This document shows positions 1 through 5,169 of a DNA stretch of 5,169 bases, piece after piece. The notes under the pieces are model-generated. The model was given only the letters and a program-made list of their open reading frames with translations. It was not told the DNA's origin and searched no databases. The stretch is from an uncultured Bacillota bacterium. GTDB lineage: Bacteria; Bacillota; Clostridia; Peptostreptococcales; Anaerovoracaceae. Position 1 is the stretch's first letter, and each line of letters starts with the position of its first letter. The DNA is taken from assembly GCA_946408315.1 (NCBI GenBank), contig CAMJRV010000223.1:1-5169 (forward strand), written 5' to 3'. Position numbers and translations under genes: made by a program.

Positions 1-27
1 GCCAAATACCCGTTTTTGTGGTTTCAT
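1..27 (-). CDS. Start of a further leftward gene, cut by the window edge
   Basis: An ATG on the minus strand at 27-25 overlaps the TGA stop of the DUF4491 gene in a 4-base ATGA arrangement. Nine codons are visible, reading MKPQKRVFG, before the window ends. A purine-rich stretch, GGGAG, and a second GGAG lie just upstream inside the end of the DUF4491 gene and could serve as a ribosome binding site. The overlap is typical of translationally coupled genes in an operon. Nothing can be said about function from nine residues. The ATGA could be coincidental. Confidence 0.4.
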
Positions 28-344
28 ACTCCGTGTTCTCCCTTTGAGTCCAGGTCACTTTTCCCTCGGTTTGGATTTGCGGGGAACCATCCTTTCTGTA
101 CACGCGCTTCCTGCTCTTTCAATTCGTGGATCGACCACAGCATGGTAAAGCCCAGTACGGCAAGCGCGCCGGACAATACGGTCTGCATGATGAACAGGGA
201 TGCGGCGCAGCAGATCAGGCCGCCGACCAAAAACACAGGCCAAATACGCCATGTGAAATAGTATTCGCATTTGATGACAATAGGATGAAATATACCGATG
301 ATGAGAAAAGAAACGACTCCGATGATAATGCCCGACCAATACAT
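24..344 (-). CDS. DUF4491 family small membrane protein
   Basis: This protein of about 106 residues has unknown function and matches my memory of the DUF4491 family. Visible hallmarks are an N-terminal hydrophobic helix followed by FHPIVIKCEYYFTW, two more hydrophobic helices (around PVFLVGGLICCAASLFI and the segment leading to GFTMLWSIHELKEQ), and a conserved tail with VQKGWFPANPNR. It is therefore an inner-membrane protein with about three helices and a short charged cytoplasmic tail. Two in-frame ATGs exist, at 350 and 344. The ribosome binding site GAGAGGG (352-358, minus strand) is 7 bases from the second but only 1 base from the first, so the start at 344 is preferred. The gene is transcribed divergently from the signalling operon, and its stop overlaps the next leftward gene. 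Length agrees with the family, and nothing suggests damage. The role is unknown. Confidence 0.88.
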   Translation of the reverse strand: MYWSGIIIGVVSFLIIGIFHPIVIKCEYYFTWRIWPVFLVGGLICCAASLFIMQTVLSGALAVLGFTMLWSIHELKEQEARVQKGWFPANPNRGKSDLDSKGEHGV

Positions 345-394
345 ACGCATGCCCTCTCTTTTTATCGTTATTAAGATTTATTACTGATAACATA

Positions 395-423
395 ACTGTA
401 TAATATAATTGCCGCCTTGTCAA
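395..423 (-). promoter_or_regulatory. Predicted sigma-A promoter for the DUF4491 gene
   Basis: On the minus strand a perfect TTGACA (-35, 423-418) is followed after 17 bases by TACAGT (-10, 400-395, four of six consensus matches). Transcription would begin near 388, giving a leader of about 44 bases before the ATG at 344. The spacer is AT-rich and also contains TATATT, so the exact -10 is uncertain. Confidence 0.55.
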
Positions 424-427
424 TGGT

Positions 428-451
428 GGAAGGAGATTTATTCCAATGTAA
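428..451 (+). other. Strong Shine-Dalgarno followed by an ATG-TAA start-stop pair
   Basis: GGAAGGAG (428-435) is a near-ideal Shine-Dalgarno sequence on the plus strand, yet no gene follows it. The ATG at the right distance (446-448, 10 bases away) is followed at once by TAA. The next ATG (456) would give a 12-residue peptide, MHICVNSYPTSY, ending at 494, but is 20 bases from the Shine-Dalgarno sequence. A perfect TATAAT (399-404) lies upstream but has no recognisable -35. It may be a leader element, a remnant of a lost gene, or chance. Confidence 0.25.
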
Positions 452-490
452 AAAAATGCATATTTGTGTCAATTCTTATCCCACTTCATA

Positions 491-519
491 TTGAAAAATG
501 CCGTATTTTGCAGTATAGT
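491..519 (+). promoter_or_regulatory. Predicted sigma-A promoter for the signalling operon
   Basis: TTGAAA (-35, 491-496) is separated by 17 bases from TATAGT (-10, 514-519), five of six matches in each box with ideal spacing. Transcription would begin near 526, about 28 bases before the ATG at 554. This leader is too short for a riboswitch. All three rightward genes overlap or are spaced by only 15 bases, so this promoter probably drives the whole operon. Confidence 0.7.
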
Positions 520-540
520 CTTATTAAAAATAAACGGCAT
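498..540. repeat. Inverted repeat flanking the operon promoter start
   Basis: ATGCCGT (498-504), in the spacer of the predicted promoter, is repeated in inverted orientation as ACGGCAT (534-540), just after the predicted transcription start. The arms are perfect over 7 bases with a 29-base gap, and their centres are 36 bases apart. The first arm lies upstream of the predicted start, so the pair cannot form an RNA hairpin in that transcript. If meaningful it would be a two-site DNA operator. A 7-base match can arise by chance. Confidence 0.25.
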
Positions 541-553
541 CGGGTGGTAGATT

Positions 554-1675
554 ATGAAAAGAAAGACGGCGGTATGCCTGGTCTTGCTTCTGAGCCTGTT
601 TTCTCTGGCAGGCTGCGGTAAAGAGAATACGAAAATCGGTTTCGCCGGATGCCTGACAGGAACCAATTCGGAGCTGGGCGTAAGCGGCATGTACGGCGCG
701 CTCCTTGCTGTGGAAGACCTCAATCAGGCCGGTGGGATCAAAGGAAAAAAACTGGAGTTGATCACGAAGGATGATCACGGCGACAGCGAGGCCGCTTTGA
801 AAGCGGACAAGGAGCTTGCGCGGGAGGGCTGCGTCGCGGTCATCGGGCATATGACGAGCGACATGGCCGAATTGACGGTTCCCTATATCAATGAAAAACG
901 AATGCTCATGATCAGTCCGACGATAGCGCTGCCGTCGCTGAGCGATGCCGACGATTATTTTTTTCGGCTGATCCCTTCGACTCAGGAGCAGTCGGAGCGG
1001 ATTGCGGAGGAGATCAGAAAGCAGAACGTCAAAAAGGTGCAGATCATCTATTCCGAGCAGAATACCGTGTTTGCCAATTCCATCAATGATTGCCTGATTG
1101 AGAATTTGTCGGGACATAATGTCGGAATGGAATTGCTCGGGGCTGTCGGTGTAAAGGACAATCCGGATTATGAAGAAAAGATAAACGAAATAAAGGAATC
1201 CGATGCGGATGCTCTTGTCATCATCGCTTCCGCAGACGTCGTGGCAGGGTTTGCCCAGTCTCTGCATCGTATCAAAGCTGACAAGACGGTATTTTTACCG
1301 GCATGGTCCATGACGAACGATCTGATTCAGAGGGGCGGACCGGCGGTCGAAGGATATTACGGCGTCAATTTCATCGATTATGATTCCCGCTCGGAGGATT
1401 ACATCCGCTTTCGGGAGGAATATATTCAAAAATACGGCGAAGAGCCGACCTTTGCCTCGATCCTGAGCTATGAGTCGGTGACGGTGCTGACGGCCGCGAT
1501 GAAGGAAGCGGCCGGCTACCGTGGAGATGATTTGAAAGAAGCGATCCTTGCTATCGAAAAATTTCACGGCCTGCAGGGCGAGCTTTCATTGAATCAGTTT
1601 GGTGATATCGATAGAGAATGCTATTTGTACCAGATCAGAGATGGCAAATTTGTAAAAACGGAAGGCGAATCATGA
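554..1675 (+). CDS. LivJ-like substrate-binding lipoprotein (Peripla_BP_6 type)
   Basis: This 373-residue extracytoplasmic solute-binding protein belongs to the branched-chain amino acid/amide family (type I periplasmic-binding fold). Residues 1-20 are a lipoprotein signal peptide, with a basic MKRK start, a hydrophobic core and the lipobox LAGC whose cysteine is residue 21, so it should be anchored to the outer face of the membrane. The binding domain runs from about 27 to 365. It shows GFAGCLTG (29-36), NQAGGIKGKKL, VIGHMTSDM (96-104), the ISPT turn at 120-123 and FRLIPST (137-143), all typical family positions around the ligand cleft. The start is supported by GGTGG (543-547), 6 bases before the ATG, and by the promoter upstream. 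The stop overlaps the next gene by ATGA. No permease or ATPase gene is visible, so a sensory receptor role is plausible but inferred. The ligand cannot be read from sequence; amino acids or amides are the family default. Confidence 0.92.
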   Translation: MKRKTAVCLVLLLSLFSLAGCGKENTKIGFAGCLTGTNSELGVSGMYGALLAVEDLNQAGGIKGKKLELITKDDHGDSEAALKADKELAREGCVAVIGHMTSDMAELTVPYINEKRMLMISPTIALPSLSDADDYFFRLIPSTQEQSERIAEEIRKQNVKKVQIIYSEQNTVFANSINDCLIENLSGHNVGMELLGAVGVKDNPDYEEKINEIKESDADALVIIASADVVAGFAQSLHRIKADKTVFLPAWSMTNDLIQRGGPAVEGYYGVNFIDYDSRSEDYIRFREEYIQKYGEEPTFASILSYESVTVLTAAMKEAAGYRGDDLKEAILAIEKFHGLQGELSLNQFGDIDRECYLYQIRDGKFVKTEGES

Positions 1676-2643
1676 AAACCAGCAGGAAGAAAACATTCAT
1701 CTTATCGATTTTCGCAGGGAATCTCATTATGATCATCATTCCCGTCTTTGTTGTCGCCCTCGTGGTCAACTATGCATTTCACACGTATTTGGCGCGGGAT
1801 ATCGCACAGAAGGATAAAATGATGCTCTACAATGTGAAGCAGAATGTGGCGTCGTTTCTCCGGGATGCGGAAAACACCCTGGAGTTCGTCAGCCTGACGG
1901 CGGATTCTCAGGACGGCGAAGCCCTGGATCACGAGATCGCGCGGATCAATCAGATTAAAAGCTATTTTGAGAATATCGAAATCATCGATGCGGAAGGCTA
2001 TGTGGTCAATACGCTGCCGGTCAACAAAAATCAGCTTGGCCATAACAGGAGCGGCGAGGAGTATTACGCCTATCTGGACGACAGCGGGGACAGCTACTGG
2101 TCCGTTCCGTTTATTTCTGCAGTAAGCGGAGAGCCTACGGTTACCGTTGCGCTGAAAGGAGAGGACCGGATCGTTATCGGTTATCTGAATTTAAACTATC
2201 TGAGCGTATTGACCGGACAGTTCGTAGAGGCGGACCCCGATCTGAAAGCTTTGATCCTGGACGGGTACGGAAGATATATCGCCGGAAGCGATATCAATAT
2301 GGTTCGCCAAAGGCAGCTGGAACCTTATTTCAGCAAGCTGAGAGCGAACACCTCGACCACCTGGCCGATCGAATTCATGCGGTCGGACGAAAAGCTCGGC
2401 TTTTCCATGAAGACCGAAAGCCCCGACTGGTATCTCGTCATTTACGACGAGATTACCGAATCGATGAAGAAGATCAATGCGCTGCTGAATCTGTTCCTTT
2501 TCCTGATCTCTGCGCCTTTCCTTTGCACTCCTGTCCCTGATTCGAGCCTCCAAGATCAAACAGCATATCGATCAATTTCTGCGTCAGACCGAGACCCTTG
2601 CAGCCGGGAACTTTCAGGTCGATTTCCCCGATCAGAAGTATGA
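1672..2643 (+). CDS. Sensor half of a frameshifted c-di-GMP protein: dCache extracellular domain
   Basis: As sequenced this frame gives 323 residues. After a basic N-terminus (MKTSRKK), residues about 9-34 form the first membrane helix. Residues about 40-262 are an extracytoplasmic sensor of dCache type, recognisable from IEIIDAEGYVVNT (102-114), the SYWSVPFISAVSGEPTV segment (141-157), GYLNLNYLS and ILDGYGRYIAGS (195-206), ending with the PDWYLVIYDE strand (251-260). A second membrane helix begins at about 269. After residue 281 the frame is no longer meaningful: the last 40 or so residues are polar and out of frame, while the HAMP linker continues one base over. The start at 1672 is chosen because ATGA overlaps the lipoprotein stop and GGAAGG lies 6 bases before it. 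An in-frame ATG at 1618 would overlap the lipoprotein gene by 58 bases and add a non-membrane leader. This was almost certainly one gene with the GGDEF-EAL frame. Confidence 0.85.
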   Translation: MKTSRKKTFILSIFAGNLIMIIIPVFVVALVVNYAFHTYLARDIAQKDKMMLYNVKQNVASFLRDAENTLEFVSLTADSQDGEALDHEIARINQIKSYFENIEIIDAEGYVVNTLPVNKNQLGHNRSGEEYYAYLDDSGDSYWSVPFISAVSGEPTVTVALKGEDRIVIGYLNLNYLSVLTGQFVEADPDLKALILDGYGRYIAGSDINMVRQRQLEPYFSKLRANTSTTWPIEFMRSDEKLGFSMKTESPDWYLVIYDEITESMKKINALLNLFLFLISAPFLCTPVPDSSLQDQTAYRSISASDRDPCSRELSGRFPRSEV

Positions 2644-2677
2644 TGAGTTCCACAAGCTGGCGGAAAATTTCAGAGCG
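2507..2677 (+). other. Frameshift junction and HAMP-coding stretch outside both ORFs
   Basis: The frame of the catalytic half is open from 2507, just after a TGA at 2504-2506. From 2516 it reads LSFALLSLIRASK, which completes the second membrane helix, and then a HAMP linker: KIKQHIDQFLRQTETLAAGN, a DEFHKLAENFRAMAETLE segment (about 2642-2695) and a coiled stretch into the GGDEF domain. Joining frame 1 (LFLFLISA, ending at 2514) to this frame by skipping one base restores a continuous protein of about 783 residues over 1672-4024, whose length of 2353 bases is one more than a multiple of three. The change is therefore one extra base, or two missing, in about 2507-2530. The local sequence has the tandem CCTTTCCTTT (2515-2524), a plausible slippage or read-error site. 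No recoding stimulator is visible. Confidence 0.85.
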
Positions 2678-4024
2678 ATGGCAGAGACGCTTGAGGCCCG
2701 GGATAAGGAGCTGGAACGGATGGCGTATACGGACAGCCTGACTGGTTTTAAGAACAAGGCGTATTTATATGAGCTGGGCTGGATGGAAGCGCCGATTGGA
2801 GCGGAGCTGTTCGGGATGATCTATCTCGACATCGATAATTTCAAAAATATCAACGACAGCTACGGCCATACGCTGGGCGATGATCTTTTGGTCACGGTAA
2901 GCGAACGGCTCAGGGACTGTATCGGGGAAGACGTGATCGTCACCCGGTTCGGCGGAGACGAGTTTGTTCTCATCGTTCCCGACGACAGGGGTCTTCAGCT
3001 CACCCACGAAACGATAGATAAGCTTATCGATACGTTCAAAACTCCGTTCTTTATCGACGAACGGGGATTTTTCGTAACGGTGAGCATGGGGATCAGCGTC
3101 AGTGAGCGCGAAGGTTATGACTTCGATCTGATGCTAAAGGCTGCCGATATCGCCATGTATCAGGCAAAGGAGAGCGGAAAAAACAACTATATGTTCTACG
3201 ATCCTGAGATGGATCGGAAGATCAAGAGAAGGCTCCTGATCGAGATGAATCTGCGGAACGCTCTGGACGACGAAGAATTCAGCCTGGTCTATCAGCCGCA
3301 GATTCTGGCAAAGAGCGGGCAAGTCAGGGGCTTTGAGGCACTGATCAGATGGAACAACAAGGAGCTCGGCCAGGTCAGTCCGCTGGATTTCATCCCGGTT
3401 GCCGAGGAAACGGGCATGATCGAAAAAATCGGAAAATGGGTAATCCAAAGCGCGTGTGAAACGATTCGGACGATCAACAGCGTGAACGGAACTGATTATA
3501 TCATGTCGATCAACGTATCTCCCGTTCAGATCAGCAATCCGTTCTTTCTGACGGATTTATATGAAATTATCCAGGAAACGGGGATCAAGAACGAATGGAT
3601 TGAAATTGAGATAACGGAAAATGTGTTCCTTGCCAACGTGGAAGAGGTGATATCCATCATTCTTCACCTGACCTCCAGGGGGATTTTGATCTCCCTGGAT
3701 GACTTCGGGACCGGATATTCCTCCCTTTCCTATCTGAACAAGCTGCCCATCGACACGTTGAAAATAGACAGGGAATTCATAAGAAACCTGATCCACGATA
3801 AAGACGATCAGAAAATGGTGGAATCCATCGTATTACTGGCACATAAGCTCGGAATATTTCTCGTTGCGGAAGGCGTGGAGAATCAGAGCCAGGTAAGGCT
3901 CCTCAACGATTTTTCCTGTGACTGCATTCAGGGCTTCTACTTCAGCAAGCCCTTACAGTCAGACGCCTTACTTGAATTGATTGAATCCGGTAATCTCGAT
4001 TCGGAGATCAAATCGAAATATTAA
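2678..4024 (+). CDS. GGDEF-EAL c-di-GMP cyclase/phosphodiesterase (catalytic half of a frameshifted sensor)
   Basis: Numbering is from the ATG at 2678 (448 residues). The GGDEF domain (about 15-176) makes c-di-GMP from two GTP. It shows DIDNFKNIND (51-60), YGHTLGDD and an intact GGDEF signature at 92-96. The RxxD inhibitory site, expected at 83-86, reads GEDV and is absent. The EAL domain (about 186-440) hydrolyses c-di-GMP to pGpG. It keeps EALIRW (220-225), N279, E311 of EITEN, the DDFGTGYSSL loop (341-350), K362 of LKID, E398 of AEGVE and QGFYFSKP (418-425), so all expected metal and catalytic positions are present. The ATG at 2678 has a poor ribosome binding site and falls inside the HAMP domain, so it is unlikely to be the native start; the true start is probably 1672 through the frameshift. 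If translated alone, the product would be a soluble enzyme without its sensor. The gene ends 15 bases before the next. Confidence 0.93.
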   Translation: MAETLEARDKELERMAYTDSLTGFKNKAYLYELGWMEAPIGAELFGMIYLDIDNFKNINDSYGHTLGDDLLVTVSERLRDCIGEDVIVTRFGGDEFVLIVPDDRGLQLTHETIDKLIDTFKTPFFIDERGFFVTVSMGISVSEREGYDFDLMLKAADIAMYQAKESGKNNYMFYDPEMDRKIKRRLLIEMNLRNALDDEEFSLVYQPQILAKSGQVRGFEALIRWNNKELGQVSPLDFIPVAEETGMIEKIGKWVIQSACETIRTINSVNGTDYIMSINVSPVQISNPFFLTDLYEIIQETGIKNEWIEIEITENVFLANVEEVISIILHLTSRGILISLDDFGTGYSSLSYLNKLPIDTLKIDREFIRNLIHDKDDQKMVESIVLLAHKLGIFLVAEGVENQSQVRLLNDFSCDCIQGFYFSKPLQSDALLELIESGNLDSEIKSKY

Positions 4025-4039
4025 GGGGGGTGAAGGAAC

Positions 4040-5169
4040 ATGGATCATTTCTATAAACAGATATTGGGCGAATCTCCGGTGGGATATTCCTACCATCGGA
4101 TGATTTACGACGAGGAAGGAACGCCGTCCGACTATGAGTTTATTGAAATTAACCGGGCGTTCGAGGAGTACACAGGTCTGAAACGGGAAGATGTGATCGG
4201 CAGGAGGATTCGGGAAGTCATGCCGAAGATCGTTTATGACGAATTTGACTGGATCGGGTATTACGGCGACATCGCGTTGAACGGGGGGAAGTCGGAGTTT
4301 GAGCAGTTCGAGGAAACCCTCGGAAGGTATTACCGGGTCAACGTATTTTCTCCCGGCAAAGATCACTTTGTCACACTTTTTACCGACATTTCAAAAGAAA
4401 AGAAGGACTTGATTGAAAATATGACGTTGATCACCGCGCTGAACGACGCCATTTTTACACTGGACACGAATTTAAAGTTTCAGCAGATACTCGTTCCCGA
4501 CGACTCCTACTTCCTGTTCCTGAAGGAGGAAGCCGCGGGGAAAAATATCTGGGAAGTCTTTCCGCAGGATTTTAACGATATCATCATCAGGAAGTGTCTG
4601 GAAGCGGAAATGACGGGGCAGAAGGTGTGGGCGGAATATCAGTTTCCTTTCGATGACGAAGGGAGATGGTTTCGAGCCGAGTTCAAGGCCATCGTTGTGG
4701 ATCGCAAAGGGAGATACGTGATCAACCTCTGTGATGTGACGGAGCAAAAACGGTATGAGCTTGACCTGATCAGCAAGGAGCGGGAGCTGGATCATTTCTT
4801 CAGCGTGAATCCCGAGCTGCTATCCATCACCGATCTGGAGGGAAACTTTCTCAAGCTGAACAAGGCCTGGGAAACTACCCTGGGCTATCGTCTGGATTTC
4901 CTGCAGGGGAAGAATTATTTGGAGTGGATTCATAAAGAGGATGCCGAAGCGATCTCACGGTCCTACAGCCAATTGCAGGATAAAAATACTCCTCTCGATT
5001 TTGTGAGCAGGTATGTATGCGCCGACGGAGCGTATAAATATCTGGAGTGGAGAGCACAGCTTTCCGATGACAGGATCTACGCCGCGGCGAGGGACATTAC
5101 CGACAGGAAGAGAAGCGAGGAAGCCCTGTTTCTGGAAAAGGAAAAATACGAGATGACGCTGCTTTCCAT
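4040..5169 (+). CDS. Multi-PAS signalling protein, 3' end outside the window
   Basis: The frame is open to the window end (376 complete codons, no stop). The start is well supported: AAGGGGGGTGA (4023-4033) is a near-ideal ribosome binding site 6 bases before the ATG, 15 bases after the preceding stop. Three PAS domains in tandem are visible. The first spans about 5-118 (INRAFEEYTGLKREDVIGRR, 38-57, ending TLFTDISKEKKD). The second spans about 130-238 (ending NLCDVTEQKR, 229-238) and is divergent at its start. The third spans about 250-358 (LSITDLEGNFLKLNKAWE, 261-278, then LGYRLDFLQGKNYLEWIHKEDAE and ARDITDRKRSEE). There is no signal peptide or membrane helix, so it should be cytoplasmic. 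The last residues, EKEKYEMTLLS, resemble the helix leading into another PAS domain. The output domain is not visible: GGDEF, EAL, HD-GYP or histidine kinase are all possible. The operon position favours a partner in c-di-GMP signalling, by inference. Confidence 0.88.
   Translation, partial: MDHFYKQILGESPVGYSYHRMIYDEEGTPSDYEFIEINRAFEEYTGLKREDVIGRRIREVMPKIVYDEFDWIGYYGDIALNGGKSEFEQFEETLGRYYRVNVFSPGKDHFVTLFTDISKEKKDLIENMTLITALNDAIFTLDTNLKFQQILVPDDSYFLFLKEEAAGKNIWEVFPQDFNDIIIRKCLEAEMTGQKVWAEYQFPFDDEGRWFRAEFKAIVVDRKGRYVINLCDVTEQKRYELDLISKERELDHFFSVNPELLSITDLEGNFLKLNKAWETTLGYRLDFLQGKNYLEWIHKEDAEAISRSYSQLQDKNTPLDFVSRYVCADGAYKYLEWRAQLSDDRIYAAARDITDRKRSEEALFLEKEKYEMTLLS

Noticed and set aside
399..404. 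Perfect TATAAT on the plus strand as a second operon promoter
   Set aside because: No -35 is recognisable 16-18 bases upstream, there is no correctly spaced TGn extension, and the site overlaps the leftward promoter in AT-rich DNA. The 491-519 promoter is better.
55..423. Minus-strand open frame of 122 codons overlapping the DUF4491 gene
   Set aside because: It is a different frame of the same stretch as a recognisable DUF4491 protein, runs into the promoter region, and is rich in Arg and His with no family features.
351..553. Riboswitch, such as a c-di-GMP sensing RNA, ahead of the signalling operon
   Set aside because: The leader from the predicted start is only about 28 bases, and no conserved aptamer pattern or terminator hairpin is visible.
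524..1267. Long open frame on the minus strand (247 codons) opposite the lipoprotein gene
   Set aside because: It lies antisense to a clearly real gene, has no recognisable family or plausible ribosome site, and its composition (many Arg, His, Phe, Ile) is what reverse reading of this gene produces.
1618..1671. Upstream in-frame ATG for the sensor gene
   Set aside because: It would overlap the lipoprotein gene by 58 bases and add a polar 18-residue leader before a well-formed MKTSRKK plus membrane helix. The ATGA overlap with GGAAGG upstream supports 1672.
2515..2530. Programmed +1 recoding at CTT TGC, which resembles the CUU U slip site of prfB
   Set aside because: No stop codon follows the slip codon, and there is no AGGGGG-like element just upstream, so the RF2 mechanism does not apply. 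A simple indel or sequence error explains the data better.

Overview
The window looks like chromosomal DNA from an anaerobic member of the Bacillota, most likely class Clostridia. This placement is inferred from a DUF4491 membrane protein, a lipoprotein-type LivJ-like binding protein, strong GGAGG-type ribosome binding sites, and an inline dCache-HAMP-GGDEF-EAL sensor followed by a multi-PAS protein. GC content is moderate, roughly half by eye. No taxon below class can be supported.

Layout: positions 1-344 are read leftward and hold a small DUF4491 membrane protein. Its stop overlaps, as ATGA, the first codons of a further gene that leaves the window. Positions 351-553 are a divergent intergenic region with one convincing sigma-A promoter facing each way. 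Positions 554-5169 are read rightward and form a tight operon: a substrate-binding lipoprotein (554-1675), a membrane c-di-GMP turnover sensor (1672-4024) that is split by a +1 frameshift near 2507-2530, and a multi-PAS signalling protein (4040 to beyond the window end). There are no RNA genes, mobile elements, CRISPR arrays or clear terminators.

Working model (inference): the lipoprotein is co-translated with the sensor (4-base ATGA overlap), and no permease or ATPase gene is present in the visible part of the operon. It may therefore act as an extracellular ligand receptor for the dCache sensor rather than as part of a transporter. The sensor's GGDEF and EAL domains keep their catalytic residues, so it could both make and degrade c-di-GMP. 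The PAS protein downstream would be a second signalling component whose output domain lies outside the window. The main caveat is the frameshift. As sequenced, the membrane-sensor half (1672-2643) and the catalytic half (2678-4024) are separate reading frames, although the HAMP linker is perfectly preserved in the second frame. This means either a recent mutation, a sequence error or recoding.
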